This document shows, piece after piece, positions 1 through 5,681 of a stretch of DNA of 32,389 nt. Position numbers and translations under genes: made by a program. Source of the DNA: a virus; IMG/VR virus record IMGVR_UViG_3300032282_001664, positions 1 to 32,389 of that record; one strand, written 5' to 3'. The notes under the pieces are model-generated. The model searched no databases. It was not told the DNA's origin and saw only the letters and a list, made by a program, of their open reading frames with translations. Position 1 is the first letter of the stretch; each line of letters starts with the position of its first letter.

Positions 1-1
1 G

Positions 2-301
2 ATTTATGAAAAAGTCAAATCCCACCACGAAAGCTATCAAGCCCAAGTTGAAGAACTCCGCCTTGATAACGCATCAACCGATGATAAAGACATTTTATTA
101 TTGGATGAAAAAGGTGGTTACAAATTTACTAAAGAGAACATCAAGAAGCTAACTGCTCAAGTTAAAGAACTAGGAGAAAAGGAGTTTGAGTTTAAGCCTA
201 TTGAAGTGGTTAATTCTTCAGGACTTAAAGAATTTACATTCCTTCAATATTGGACAACAGGTATCGCATTTATAACAGAAGAAGAAGAAGAAGAATTATA
301 A
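2..301 (+). CDS. C-terminal part of unknown phage protein
   Basis: The frame is open from base 2, so the gene starts before the window; 99 residues and the stop are visible. The visible part is charged and probably helical (rich in K and E), contains EFEFKPIEVVNSSGL and ends in a run of six glutamates plus leucine encoded by a GAA repeat. Its TAA overlaps the ATG of the next gene by one base, so it is the upstream neighbour of the lysis cassette and probably in the same operon. I do not recognise the family. An internal ATG at 101 is unlikely to be the true start because the frame continues upstream without a break. Confidence 0.7.
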   Translation: MYEKVKSHHESYQAQVEELRLDNASTDDKDILLLDEKGGYKFTKENIKKLTAQVKELGEKEFEFKPIEVVNSSGLKEFTFLQYWTTGIAFITEEEEEEL

Positions 302-492
302 TGAATAACGATAGCAGTAATGCCCTAGTTAATACTGCAGTTTCTATGACTGCAGCTAGTTTAACACTAACACAGGTTCAACCTTTTGTAACATTGTTAG
401 CAGGTTTTACTGCTATTGTTTCAGGTATTTTTGCCATTCGTTATTATTATAACGCAACTAAAAAGATAAAAAATGATGAAGTTCCTAAATAG
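301..492 (+). CDS. Small membrane protein, holin-like
   Basis: 63 residues, starting at the ATG that shares one base with the preceding stop (TAATG). The first 20 residues are polar, followed by a hydrophobic stretch at about residues 25-47 (VQPFVTLLAGFTAIVSGIFAI) and a basic tail with KKIKN. One, perhaps two, membrane segments. Size, topology and position directly before a second holin-like gene, a spanin-like gene and an endolysin suggest a holin or antiholin. An in-frame ATG at 250 would extend it but lies inside the upstream gene and gives an unlikely basic N-terminus. The holin role is inferred from context only. Confidence 0.6.
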   Translation: MNNDSSNALVNTAVSMTAASLTLTQVQPFVTLLAGFTAIVSGIFAIRYYYNATKKIKNDEVPK

Positions 493-670
493 TATTTATG
501 GTTCTTGGGTAAAAATATTCCTATCTGCCATACTTACAATGATAATAGCCAAAGGTGATATCTATTCCGTAACACTAAAAGAATGTCTTAGTGCAGGAGT
601 AATATCCATTTTACCAATAATTATAAACTATCTTAATCCACACGATACAAGATATGGGAAACAAGACTAA
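473..670 (+). CDS. Holin-like protein with two membrane segments
   Basis: 65 residues overlapping the previous gene by 20 bases. Two hydrophobic segments are visible, about residues 12-27 (WVKIFLSAILTMIIAKG) and 40-54 (AGVISILPIIINYL), separated by a short polar loop, followed by a polar tail with NPHDTRYG. The FLNSIYGSW start and the INYLNPxDxRYG end are, as I recall, typical of small holins in Bacteroidota phages. It would form lesions in the inner membrane that release or activate the endolysin encoded 470 bases downstream. The other small membrane gene (301-492) may be its partner. Which of the two is the true holin cannot be told from sequence. Confidence 0.7.
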   Translation: MMKFLNSIYGSWVKIFLSAILTMIIAKGDIYSVTLKECLSAGVISILPIIINYLNPHDTRYGKQD

Positions 671-1166
671 GATATTTATAATATATTTAATATGTTTATT
701 TTTACTTATTGTATTAGGATGTAATCCAATTAAGAAGGCAGAACGTAGAGTATTAAATGATAGAGAAAGTAGTGAACGAGTATTTAGGGAATTGGAGAAA
801 ACAAGACCCTGTGCTAATGATACTACATTAATTACAAAATATGACACTACATTACTTATTGATACCATTACTAACTACAAAAGAGATACAATCAATATTA
901 ATGGGGTTGAATACATAACTATTAAAGAGCAGCCTAAAACCATTGTTAAGACTATTAAGGTTAAGGAATTACAAACAAGCTACATAGTAGATAATCGTAG
1001 ATTGAATATAATGGCTGATTCTTTGCGTTTTTACAGTACTTCTTTGCAGGATAGTATAAAGACTAGCAAAGATTGGAGATTTAAATTTTTGGCATTATTA
1101 GTGGGTTTAATTGGATTCGTAACTATTAAAAGACTTATATGCAGATTTCTGAACACCTTACCTTAG
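654..1166 (+). CDS. Lipoprotein with C-terminal membrane anchor, probable u-spanin
   Basis: 170 residues. The N-terminus has a lysine-containing start, a hydrophobic core (residues 7-21) and a lipobox-like VLGC with Cys23, as in lipoproteins processed by signal peptidase II. The middle (30-140) is polar with many threonines and predicted extended or helical structure. Residues 141-158 form a second hydrophobic segment (FKFLALLVGLIGFVTI) followed by basic residues. An outer-membrane lipid anchor plus an inner-membrane C-terminal segment is the architecture of unimolecular spanins such as T1 gp11, which join outer and inner membranes at lysis. The position between holin and endolysin genes supports this. 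It overlaps the previous gene by 17 bases and the next by 28. Alternative: a lipoprotein of other function. Confidence 0.6.
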   Translation: MGNKTKIFIIYLICLFLLIVLGCNPIKKAERRVLNDRESSERVFRELEKTRPCANDTTLITKYDTTLLIDTITNYKRDTININGVEYITIKEQPKTIVKTIKVKELQTSYIVDNRRLNIMADSLRFYSTSLQDSIKTSKDWRFKFLALLVGLIGFVTIKRLICRFLNTLP

Positions 1167-1597
1167 CAGAATTGATTCGTAGTGAGTCAGCTAAAAGAAA
1201 TGGCATTACCAATATGCCAACCGAAGAGCATATAGCAAATCTTAAATTATTAGCTGAAAACATATTTGAGCCTATTAGAGCCAATTTTAGATGCCCTATA
1301 CTAATTTCAAGTGGTTATAGGTCTAAGGAATTAAATGCCAAAATTGGGGGTGCTATGACATCACAACACTCATTTGGACAGGCTATTGATATTGATATGG
1401 ATGGCACTAACTATGGTGTTACTAATGCAGAGATATTTAATTACATAAAAACTAAACTACCTTTTGACCAATTAATATGGGAATTTGGTAATGAAACAAA
1501 TCCTGATTGGGTTCACGTTTCTTATTCAGATAGACATAGAAAGGAAGTTTTAATAGGATATAAACAAAATGCAACTACACACTACAAACACATTTAA
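1139..1597 (+). CDS. Endolysin, M15-family peptidase
   Basis: 152 residues. The zinc site of M15A peptidases is visible: SQHSFGQAID (His77 and Asp84 in the SxHxxGxAxD pattern) and DWVHVSY (His126). The substrate-side SSGYRS motif (58-62) and WEFG (114-117) also fit. Members cleave peptide bonds in cell-wall stem peptides (D-Ala-D-Ala or L-Ala-D-Glu type carboxy- or endopeptidases). There is no signal peptide, so export relies on the upstream holin genes. Full length for a single-domain phage endolysin; no binding domain is seen. The start overlaps the spanin-like gene by 28 bases and the stop shares a base with the next ATG. Confidence 0.9.
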   Translation: MQISEHLTLAELIRSESAKRNGITNMPTEEHIANLKLLAENIFEPIRANFRCPILISSGYRSKELNAKIGGAMTSQHSFGQAIDIDMDGTNYGVTNAEIFNYIKTKLPFDQLIWEFGNETNPDWVHVSYSDRHRKEVLIGYKQNATTHYKHI

Positions 1598-2331
1598 TGT
1601 TAAAAACAAAACGCAGAAGGCTATACTTTGATATTGAAGTATCGGCAAACATCGGTTTATTTTGGCAGTCAGGTTACAAATTACAAATAGCTACGGAGAA
1701 CATAATTAAGGAAAGAGCAGTCATTTGCATCTGCTATAAGTGGGAAGATGACAATAATATCTATTATTTGCAATGGGATAAAAAGCAATGTGATAAAAAA
1801 TTACTACAGGATTTTATCAACGTAGCAAATACTGCAGATGAGTTAGTAGGGCATAATGGGGATAAGTTTGATTTGTCTTGGATTAGAACAAGATGTTTAT
1901 TTCATAATATTCAAATGTTCCCTTCATATAATACAATAGATACTTTAAAAGTTGCAAGGTCTAAGTTTAGATTTAATTCAAATAGGCTTGATTACATAGG
2001 TAAGTTTTTAGGGTTAGGTCAAAAGAATCATACGAATTTTGACTTATGGAAAGATATAATGCTAAAGAATGATAAGACTGCAATGAACACTATGATAGAT
2101 TATTGCATTCAAGATGTAGTGTTATTAGAAAAGGTTCACAAGGCATTAAGCAATCATATTCCTGCTAAGACTCATTATGGGGTTATCTTTGGGCAAGATA
2201 AAGGTAGTTGCCCTGAGTGTGGAAGTGATGACCTAGTTATAAATAATAGAAGAGTAACTGCAGCAGGAACTAAAAAGATTCAATTCATTTGTAAAACGTG
2301 CAATAAGATGCACTCAAAAACTGATAAATAA
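1597..2331 (+). CDS. DEDDy 3'-5' exonuclease with C-terminal zinc ribbon
   Basis: 244 residues. RNase H-like exonuclease motifs appear in order: YFDIEVS (Asp12, Glu14), HNGDKFDLSWI (Asp92) and YCIQDV (Tyr169, Asp173), the DEDDy pattern of DnaQ-like proofreading domains and of the B-family polymerase exonuclease. There is no polymerase domain. After about residue 200 follows a zinc ribbon: CPECG (Cys205, Cys208) and CKTC (Cys232, Cys235). The protein probably degrades single-stranded DNA or RNA 3' ends in replication, recombination or nucleotide recycling; the ribbon may bind nucleic acid. Start and stop overlap the neighbouring genes by one base. Confidence 0.85.
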   Translation: MLKTKRRRLYFDIEVSANIGLFWQSGYKLQIATENIIKERAVICICYKWEDDNNIYYLQWDKKQCDKKLLQDFINVANTADELVGHNGDKFDLSWIRTRCLFHNIQMFPSYNTIDTLKVARSKFRFNSNRLDYIGKFLGLGQKNHTNFDLWKDIMLKNDKTAMNTMIDYCIQDVVLLEKVHKALSNHIPAKTHYGVIFGQDKGSCPECGSDDLVINNRRVTAAGTKKIQFICKTCNKMHSKTDK

Positions 2332-2534
2332 TGAGTAAACTAATGTATTCAATTATTGATGATTTGCTATTTAGAGAAGAGAAGGGTAAGATGGAGTATG
2401 GTACAACTATGGATAGGAAAGACCTAACTGAAGAACAATGGTTGCAACACGCATACGAAGAAGCATTAGACTTAGCAATATATTTAAAGAAGATTATAAA
2501 AACTAAACAAAATGAAAATGCCAAAGGGTTTTAA
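2331..2534 (+). CDS. MazG-like mini-protein (NTP pyrophosphohydrolase-like)
   Basis: 67 residues, probably all helical. The segment WLQHAYEEALDLAIYLKKII (residues 43-62) carries the EExxD helix of MazG/all-alpha NTP pyrophosphohydrolases, preceded by KMEYGTTMDRKDLTEEQ. Short phage proteins with this segment are common and are usually left hypothetical or called MazG-like. Full MazG enzymes have a second metal-binding helix (ExxD) that I do not see, so activity is uncertain; it may work as an oligomer. It follows the exonuclease gene with a TAATG overlap, consistent with nucleotide-metabolism genes transcribed together. Confidence 0.6.
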   Translation: MSKLMYSIIDDLLFREEKGKMEYGTTMDRKDLTEEQWLQHAYEEALDLAIYLKKIIKTKQNENAKGF

Positions 2535-2697
2535 CAAATGGTCAGCAAGTGAACAAGAATCTTTTTTAGTTAAAAAACTACAGGAGTTTCACGCAGTAGA
2601 ATCAGAGATTGCAAAAATGTTAGCTAAGATACGAGGTGGTCAAAGGTTAGAGTTCAAAGAGATTGAGAGACCTGATGAAGCAATTTTAAAATCTTGA
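2512..2697 (+). CDS. Hypothetical protein
   Basis: 61 residues, charged and probably helical: KMPKGFNKWSASEQESFLVKK is followed by a heptad-like stretch to residue 45 and the ending ERPDEAILKS. It overlaps the preceding gene by 23 bases and shares four bases with the TTG start of the following gene, so it is embedded in a tightly coupled string. A second ATG two codons later (2518) is equally possible as start. No family is recognised. The helical content suggests protein-protein contact, but no function can be assigned. Confidence 0.6.
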   Translation: MKMPKGFNKWSASEQESFLVKKLQEFHAVESEIAKMLAKIRGGQRLEFKEIERPDEAILKS

Positions 2698-2969
2698 AAA
2701 AGATAAAAGTCATATATAAAAAGTTAGGCAGACATAAGGTTTATGGATTTGCTAATTGTGGTTATAATGAAATAGAAATAGATAGTAGAGTTAAATCTAA
2801 AAAGCATTTAGAACTTATTATACACGAATCAATGCATATACTTTTTCCTGAGGCTGAAGAAGAGGAAGTAGAATCAAAAGCCATTATCCTTACCAATACA
2901 ATATGGGGGGAACATTATAGAAGGGTTGATAATTCAAAGTCTTTGCCATTACAGGATGGCAGTAAATAA
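2694..2969 (+). CDS. Small HExxH zinc metallopeptidase-like protein
   Basis: 91 residues from a TTG start that overlaps the preceding TGA (TTGA). The motif IIHESMH (HExxH, about residues 42-47) lies in a helix, followed at 53-62 by a glutamate-rich stretch (EAEEEEVESKA) that could give the third zinc ligand. The C-terminal YRRVDN is, as I recall, conserved in related phage proteins. The arrangement resembles minimal SprT/ImmA-like metallopeptidase folds. Substrate is unknown. No ATG offers a better start because the conserved N-terminal strand begins directly at the TTG. The next gene is convergent. Confidence 0.65.
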   Translation: MKKIKVIYKKLGRHKVYGFANCGYNEIEIDSRVKSKKHLELIIHESMHILFPEAEEEEVESKAIILTNTIWGEHYRRVDNSKSLPLQDGSK

Positions 2970-2998
2970 GTGCGTTAAGCAGTCGCACCCCTGCATAG
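2970..2998 (-). repeat. Hairpin element, copy 3 (minus orientation)
   Basis: Read on the minus strand, this starts directly after the stop of the gene at 3000-3236 and contains the core CAGGGGTGCGACTG shared with copies at 13707 and 14260. The arms GTGCG and CGCAC (2970-2974 and 2984-2988) form a 5-bp stem with a 9-nt loop. The loop half differs from the other copies (CTTAA instead of ACCAA) while the stem is intact. It lies between two convergent genes, so it may end or stabilise the minus transcript. A T-tract typical of intrinsic terminators is lacking. Confidence 0.65.
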
Positions 2999-2999
2999 T

Positions 3000-3236
3000 T
3001 TACTTATTGTAAACTGCTACATCATAACCTAGTTTAGTGTATTTTATCTTCTGCAATTTAAGTTCATCAGGTGTAGCTAAAAAATACAGGTAGCCATTTT
3101 CAATACCACCTTTTAATTCATTGCCTTGTTCATCGCACCACCATATATAATATACAGGGTACTTGTAACTTTCAATGTCTTTTTTAAACTTTACAATTGG
3201 GTTTGCTTTTTCAACAAATGTAAAATACTGACTCAT
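3000..3236 (-). CDS. Hypothetical small protein, minus strand
   Basis: 78 residues beginning MSQYFTFVEK, with aromatic-rich segments (YPVYYIWW, GYLYFLATPDELK) and a single cysteine; probably a small alpha/beta protein. No family is recognised. It is the only minus-strand gene in the first 23 kb and is read away from the control region at 3237-3561, so it is divergent from the early operon. Its leader resembles the leader of the gene at 13476, which suggests shared early control. It could be an early host-takeover or regulatory protein, but this is inference from position only. Confidence 0.65.
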   Translation of the reverse strand: MSQYFTFVEKANPIVKFKKDIESYKYPVYYIWWCDEQGNELKGGIENGYLYFLATPDELKLQKIKYTKLGYDVAVYNK

Positions 3237-3353
3237 TTTGAGTTGTACAGTTTTAAGTGTGTCTCACTTGTTTTTGGTTTATTCAAAGAGCATAATTAAT
3301 TTCTTAATTATAATACAATATACAACTTATAAACAACATATCCAAATTTATTA

Positions 3354-3387
3354 TACAAACGGTAATATTTAAGGATAAGTGGTAAAT
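3354..3387 (-). promoter_or_regulatory. Tandem 14-nt element pair facing the minus gene
   Basis: Two degenerate copies, 3354-3367 (TACAAACGGTAATA) and 3374-3387 (GATAAGTGGTAAAT), have starts 20 nt apart, as in the better-conserved pairs at 3448, 13329 and 24639. Its orientation relative to the minus gene at 3236 is the same as that of the other pairs relative to their promoters. The distance to the likely -7 region is about 62 nt instead of 52-53, roughly one helical turn more. Probably a binding site for the same regulator, but weaker. Confidence 0.5.
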
Positions 3388-3404
3388 ACTAAATTTTTTA
3401 ATAT

Positions 3405-3451
3405 GTCCGGTTTTCTGTCCGGACAAATTATCGGACAAATTTCAGACAAAT
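3405..3451. repeat. GTCCGG inverted repeat with triple (C)GGACAAAT
   Basis: GTCCGG (3405-3410) pairs with CCGGAC (3419-3424), and GTCCGGAC at 3417-3424 is itself an 8-bp palindrome. CGGACAAAT occurs at 3420-3428 and 3432-3440, and once with a mismatch (CAGACAAAT) at 3443-3451, spaced 12 and 11 nt. The motif is locally G+C-rich in an A/T-rich intergenic region and lies between the two oppositely oriented 14-nt pairs. It could be an operator for a second regulator or iterons. I saw no copy near the other two promoters. Confidence 0.6.
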
Positions 3452-3481
3452 ACCATTCATCATTAATATTTACCGTTCATC
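3448..3481 (+). promoter_or_regulatory. Activator-like tandem element upstream of early promoter
   Basis: Two copies of the ATTTACCGTTCATC element: 3448-3461 (three mismatches) and 3468-3481 (perfect). The copies start 20 nt apart, two helical turns. The proximal copy ends exactly 28 nt before the -33 position of the promoter at 3510, the same geometry as at 13329 and 24639. Location upstream of -33 with fixed spacing is what an activator site looks like, though a repressor cannot be excluded. Confidence 0.75.
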
Positions 3482-3509
3482 AAATTAATTAAAAATAATT
3501 GGTATAAGA

Positions 3510-3541
3510 TTAGGATAGTATGTTTATATCCTGTATATTTG
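3510..3541 (+). promoter_or_regulatory. Bacteroidota-type promoter of the early operon
   Basis: The -7 box TATATTTG (3534-3541) matches TAnnTTTG exactly. Twenty nt upstream the -33 box is TTAG (3510-3513), one change from TTTG, which could make the promoter dependent on the upstream tandem element. Transcription would begin a few bases after 3541 and read an A-rich leader with ACAAACAAAC into the ATG at 3562. Confidence 0.75.
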
Positions 3542-3561
3542 CTTTATAAAACAAACAAACT

Positions 3562-3663
3562 ATGAAAGAAAAATTATCAAAAGAACAAAAGTTAGAACTT
3601 AAAAATGCTAACAAATCATTTAATGAAATGATTAGAAAATTTAAACACGCATTAATTAATTAA
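3562..3663 (+). CDS. Small basic helical protein, first gene of early operon
   Basis: 33 residues: MKEKLSKEQKLELKNANKSF, then about a dozen more residues ending in HALIN. The ATG follows the leader ACAAACAAACT, the pattern seen before other genes here, and is the first start downstream of the promoter at 3510. It is highly charged and probably one amphipathic helix. No family is recognised. Very short early proteins of this kind often act on host functions, but nothing in the sequence shows a target. The stop lies in a TTAATTAATTAATT run. Confidence 0.6.
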   Translation: MKEKLSKEQKLELKNANKSFNEMIRKFKHALIN

Positions 3664-3676
3664 TTAAAAAAAAACT

Positions 3677-3814
3677 ATGACACAAACTGAAAAATTTGAA
3701 TTCTTTATTGCTGCACTTGTAAGACAATATGAAACATTTGAAGATAAAGAATCTACAACTGCTAAAGCTATTAAAGCAGTAATTGATTTTGCTTATGGAG
3801 TAAATAACATTTAA
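3677..3814 (+). CDS. Hypothetical small early protein
   Basis: 45 residues: MTQTEKFEFFIAALVRQYET, then a charged stretch and a hydrophobic helix ending AVIDFAYGVNNI. The ATG sits 13 nt after the previous stop behind AAAAAAAAACT, the usual A-rich leader. Composition suggests two short helices; no membrane segment. The coding-like amino acid pattern and the leader support a real gene. The function is unknown. Confidence 0.6.
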   Translation: MTQTEKFEFFIAALVRQYETFEDKESTTAKAIKAVIDFAYGVNNI

Positions 3815-3825
3815 AAATTAACAAA

Positions 3826-4101
3826 ATGCAAAAAGAATTAAACACTTATGTAGACCTTTGCACTAAATATGGCAAAGAAACAATTGACCATTTAGATAAT
3901 TTCATCTATTGGCAGATGCAATACAAAGACAGAGTTAATGTAAATAATACATTAGTATCTGTAGATGATTACTTTAAGTTTTACCACAAGAAACCAAAGT
4001 TGTTTGCAGGTTATGATTATCAAGATGATGCGTTTACATTCGGACAATGGATGCAACATCAGGCAGAATTAGAATATCACCAAATGGCTGAAATTGAATA
4101 A
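3826..4101 (+). CDS. Hypothetical early protein
   Basis: 91 residues, acidic, rich in aromatic residues and glutamine (NFIYWQMQYKDR, FYHKKPKLFAGYDYQDDAF, FGQWMQHQAELEYHQMAEIE). It starts at an ATG behind TTAACAAA in the early operon, directly before the ERF gene. Length and position fit the small accessory protein often found next to phage recombinases. No motif or family is recognised. Confidence 0.6.
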   Translation: MQKELNTYVDLCTKYGKETIDHLDNFIYWQMQYKDRVNVNNTLVSVDDYFKFYHKKPKLFAGYDYQDDAFTFGQWMQHQAELEYHQMAEIE

Positions 4102-4117
4102 CAATAAAAAACAAACT

Positions 4118-4663
4118 ATGAAATTAGTAAAAATTCAGGCTGAATTAAAAGCACCAAAAAACCAAACAAACTCATTCGGTAAATACAAATACCGAAGTGC
4201 AGAGGACATTGTAGAAGCAGTAAAACCAATATTGTTTAAATATGATACTGCATTAATAATTAGTGATGAAGTAGTACAGGTAGGTGATAGAATCTATATT
4301 AAAGCTACTGCCACTTTATTTGATGACTCAGATACTTATATGACTGCAACAGGATTTGCAAGGGAAGAGGAAATAAAGAAAGGAATGGATGCTGCACAAA
4401 TTTCAGGTGCTGCTAGTTCTTATGCTCGTAAATATGCATTGAATGGTTTATTTGCTATTGATGACACTAAAGATGCAGATGCTACAAATGACCATAAAGA
4501 TGAAGTAGGCGAAGAGAAAAGAATGGAGTTAATAGCACTATTAGAAAATACTATTTGGGATAGTACAACTAAAGATTCTATTGCAAATAAGATAAGTCAA
4601 TACACTACAAAGGAGCAATATAATAAGGCTTATAAATCTATCATTGAAAACCAAATTAAATAA
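4118..4663 (+). CDS. erf: ERF-family single-strand annealing protein
   Basis: 181 residues from the ATG at 4118, which has the leader ACAAACT; an in-frame TTG at 4094 is less likely. The ERF fold is recognisable: KIQAELKAPKNQTNSFGKYK with YRSAEDIVEAVKPIL (residues 5-45), then AAQISGAASSYARKYALNGLF (103-123), the conserved core of the family, then DDTKDADAT. The last 45 residues look helical. ERF proteins bind single-stranded DNA and anneal complementary strands during phage recombination and genome circularisation. Neighbouring genes encode an SSB-tail-like protein and a VRR-NUC nuclease, consistent with a recombination/replication module. Confidence 0.88.
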   Translation: MKLVKIQAELKAPKNQTNSFGKYKYRSAEDIVEAVKPILFKYDTALIISDEVVQVGDRIYIKATATLFDDSDTYMTATGFAREEEIKKGMDAAQISGAASSYARKYALNGLFAIDDTKDADATNDHKDEVGEEKRMELIALLENTIWDSTTKDSIANKISQYTTKEQYNKAYKSIIENQIK

Positions 4664-4664
4664 T

Positions 4665-4865
4665 ATGGAAAATATTTGGGGAATAAAGATAAGCAGAATA
4701 GCTTTACCTGAAGAAAGATTAAGCTATAACGAATGGATGAATGAATTAAAAGTATCTAGTAATTATCGTAAGAATACTAATGATAATGCAGATTTTTTAA
4801 ACAATCAATATAATTTTTCATTAATAAAAAACAGACAAAATGAGTCAACAAACAATGGTGCTTAA
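4665..4865 (+). CDS. Hypothetical protein
   Basis: 66 residues from the ATG at 4665 (TAATATGG directly after the ERF stop). It begins MENIWGIKISRIALPEERLS and is polar, with many asparagines in its second half. An in-frame TTG at 4644 would add seven residues but lies inside the ERF gene. It overlaps the next gene by 26 bases. No domain is seen. Confidence 0.5.
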   Translation: MENIWGIKISRIALPEERLSYNEWMNELKVSSNYRKNTNDNADFLNNQYNFSLIKNRQNESTNNGA

Positions 4866-5052
4866 CCACCTTAAAAGTCAACCGCTTACACCATTAGTAG
4901 CATTAAAAAAGTATGGTACATTAAGATTAGCAGCATTAATTTTTAACCTTCGTGATGAAGGTCATAACATTAATACAAAGATTGTTAATGTTGGAAGTAA
5001 AAAAATTCCAAAATATGTTGCAGAGTATTCACTTTTAAAAAATAAAAACTAA
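4840..5052 (+). CDS. Helix-turn-helix protein (HTH_39-like)
   Basis: 70 residues. The pattern LTPLVALKKYGTLRLAALIF (residues 16-35), followed by NLRDEGHNI, is characteristic of the small HTH_39 family: a first helix, the YGTxRLAARI recognition helix, then a wing with KIVNV and KKIPKYVAEY. Such proteins are common next to recombination genes in phages and are thought to bind DNA; regulatory targets are unknown. It is one of three candidate regulators in this operon, together with the DnaA-like and sigma-like genes, that could act at the tandem elements. The stop shares a base with the next ATG. Confidence 0.75.
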   Translation: MSQQTMVLNHLKSQPLTPLVALKKYGTLRLAALIFNLRDEGHNINTKIVNVGSKKIPKYVAEYSLLKNKN

Positions 5053-5249
5053 TGGAAGAGCAAGTAAAAAAGAAGTACGGTGCTTGGGAAAAGCAAACTA
5101 CTAAAGGAAATGTAATCAGTTTTACCATTGAAGGTAAAAAATATTCAATGTGGAAGAATCAATACAAAACTGAATCTAAGCATCCTGATTATCAAATCTA
5201 CGAAGACAATTATGTAATGAAGGCTGAAAAAACAGATTTACCATTTTAA
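5052..5249 (+). CDS. Small protein with SSB-like C-terminal tip
   Basis: 65 residues. GAWEKQTTKGNVISFTIEGK (residues 10-29) and KYSMWKNQYKTESKHPDYQI look like a compact beta fold. The chain ends in EKTDLPF, close to the DDDIPF/DDLPF tip by which single-stranded DNA-binding proteins recruit partners. It is too short for a full OB fold of the classical SSB, and only one acidic residue directly precedes LPF. The position between annealase/HTH genes and the DnaA-like gene supports a role in replication or recombination. The SSB comparison is inference. Confidence 0.55.
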   Translation: MEEQVKKKYGAWEKQTTKGNVISFTIEGKKYSMWKNQYKTESKHPDYQIYEDNYVMKAEKTDLPF

Positions 5250-5250
5250 T

Positions 5251-5676
5251 ATGCAAACAATAGAACAAAATATCATTGATTTTTATATCAATCAAAAGCA
5301 AAGTTTAAAACAATTAAGAAAAAGTTTAATTAAGTTTCATTTATTAGATGGTGAAAAAGATACAAATACTATTAATAGATTGACTTATGAAAAGATTATT
5401 GAATTAGTTGAAGATGTTTTTGATAGTAAAGTAAGAGCAAACAACAGGAGACAGAATACTATTTTTGCAAGAAAGGCTGCTGCTTACATATTAAAAATGA
5501 ATACTACTTTATCATTAAAAGAAATCTCAGAATATATAGGAGTAAAAGACCATTCAACGGTGTTATATAATATATCTACTGCTAAAGATTTAATGATAAC
5601 TGAAAGTTGGTATAAAGATAAAATCAATGAAATTGAACAAGAAATCAAAAATTACAATATCTTTGTAATGAATTAA
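5251..5676 (+). CDS. Stand-alone DnaA domain IV-like DNA-binding protein
   Basis: 141 residues. The second half carries the DnaA C-terminal signature: ARKAAAYILKMNTTLSLKEI, then SEYIGVKDHSTVLYNISTA (about 73-111). KDHSTVLY (99-106) corresponds to the GRDHTTVLHA motif that reads the DnaA box. The N-terminal 60 residues are helical and not AAA+; there is no Walker motif, so it cannot be a full initiator. Phages use such proteins as origin- or operator-binding factors. It sits just upstream of the initiator-type gene at 5770. It is a candidate binder of the tandem 14-nt elements, but this is untested. Confidence 0.8.
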   Translation: MQTIEQNIIDFYINQKQSLKQLRKSLIKFHLLDGEKDTNTINRLTYEKIIELVEDVFDSKVRANNRRQNTIFARKAAAYILKMNTTLSLKEISEYIGVKDHSTVLYNISTAKDLMITESWYKDKINEIEQEIKNYNIFVMN

Positions 5677-5681
5677 TCAAG

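Larger units (their letters stand above)
3237..3561. promoter_or_regulatory. Divergent control region without genes
   Basis: A 325-base A/T-rich stretch between the minus gene at 3236 and the plus operon at 3562. It holds, in order: the minus-strand leader (3241-3282), a weak minus promoter area (about 3275-3345), one pair of 14-nt elements in forward orientation (3354-3387), a GTCCGG inverted repeat with three spaced (C)GGACAAAT copies (3405-3451), a second pair of 14-nt elements in reverse orientation (3448-3481) and a plus promoter (3510-3541). No convincing open frame is seen. It looks like an early-gene switch; an origin function is also possible. Confidence 0.7.

Noticed and set aside
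280-298. GAA repeat as a phase-variable microsatellite
   Set aside because: Only six GAA-type codons, in frame at the end of a gene; length change would keep the frame, so no on/off switch is expected.
611-868. Minus-strand frame across holin and spanin genes
   Set aside because: It overlaps two plausible plus genes and lacks a leader.
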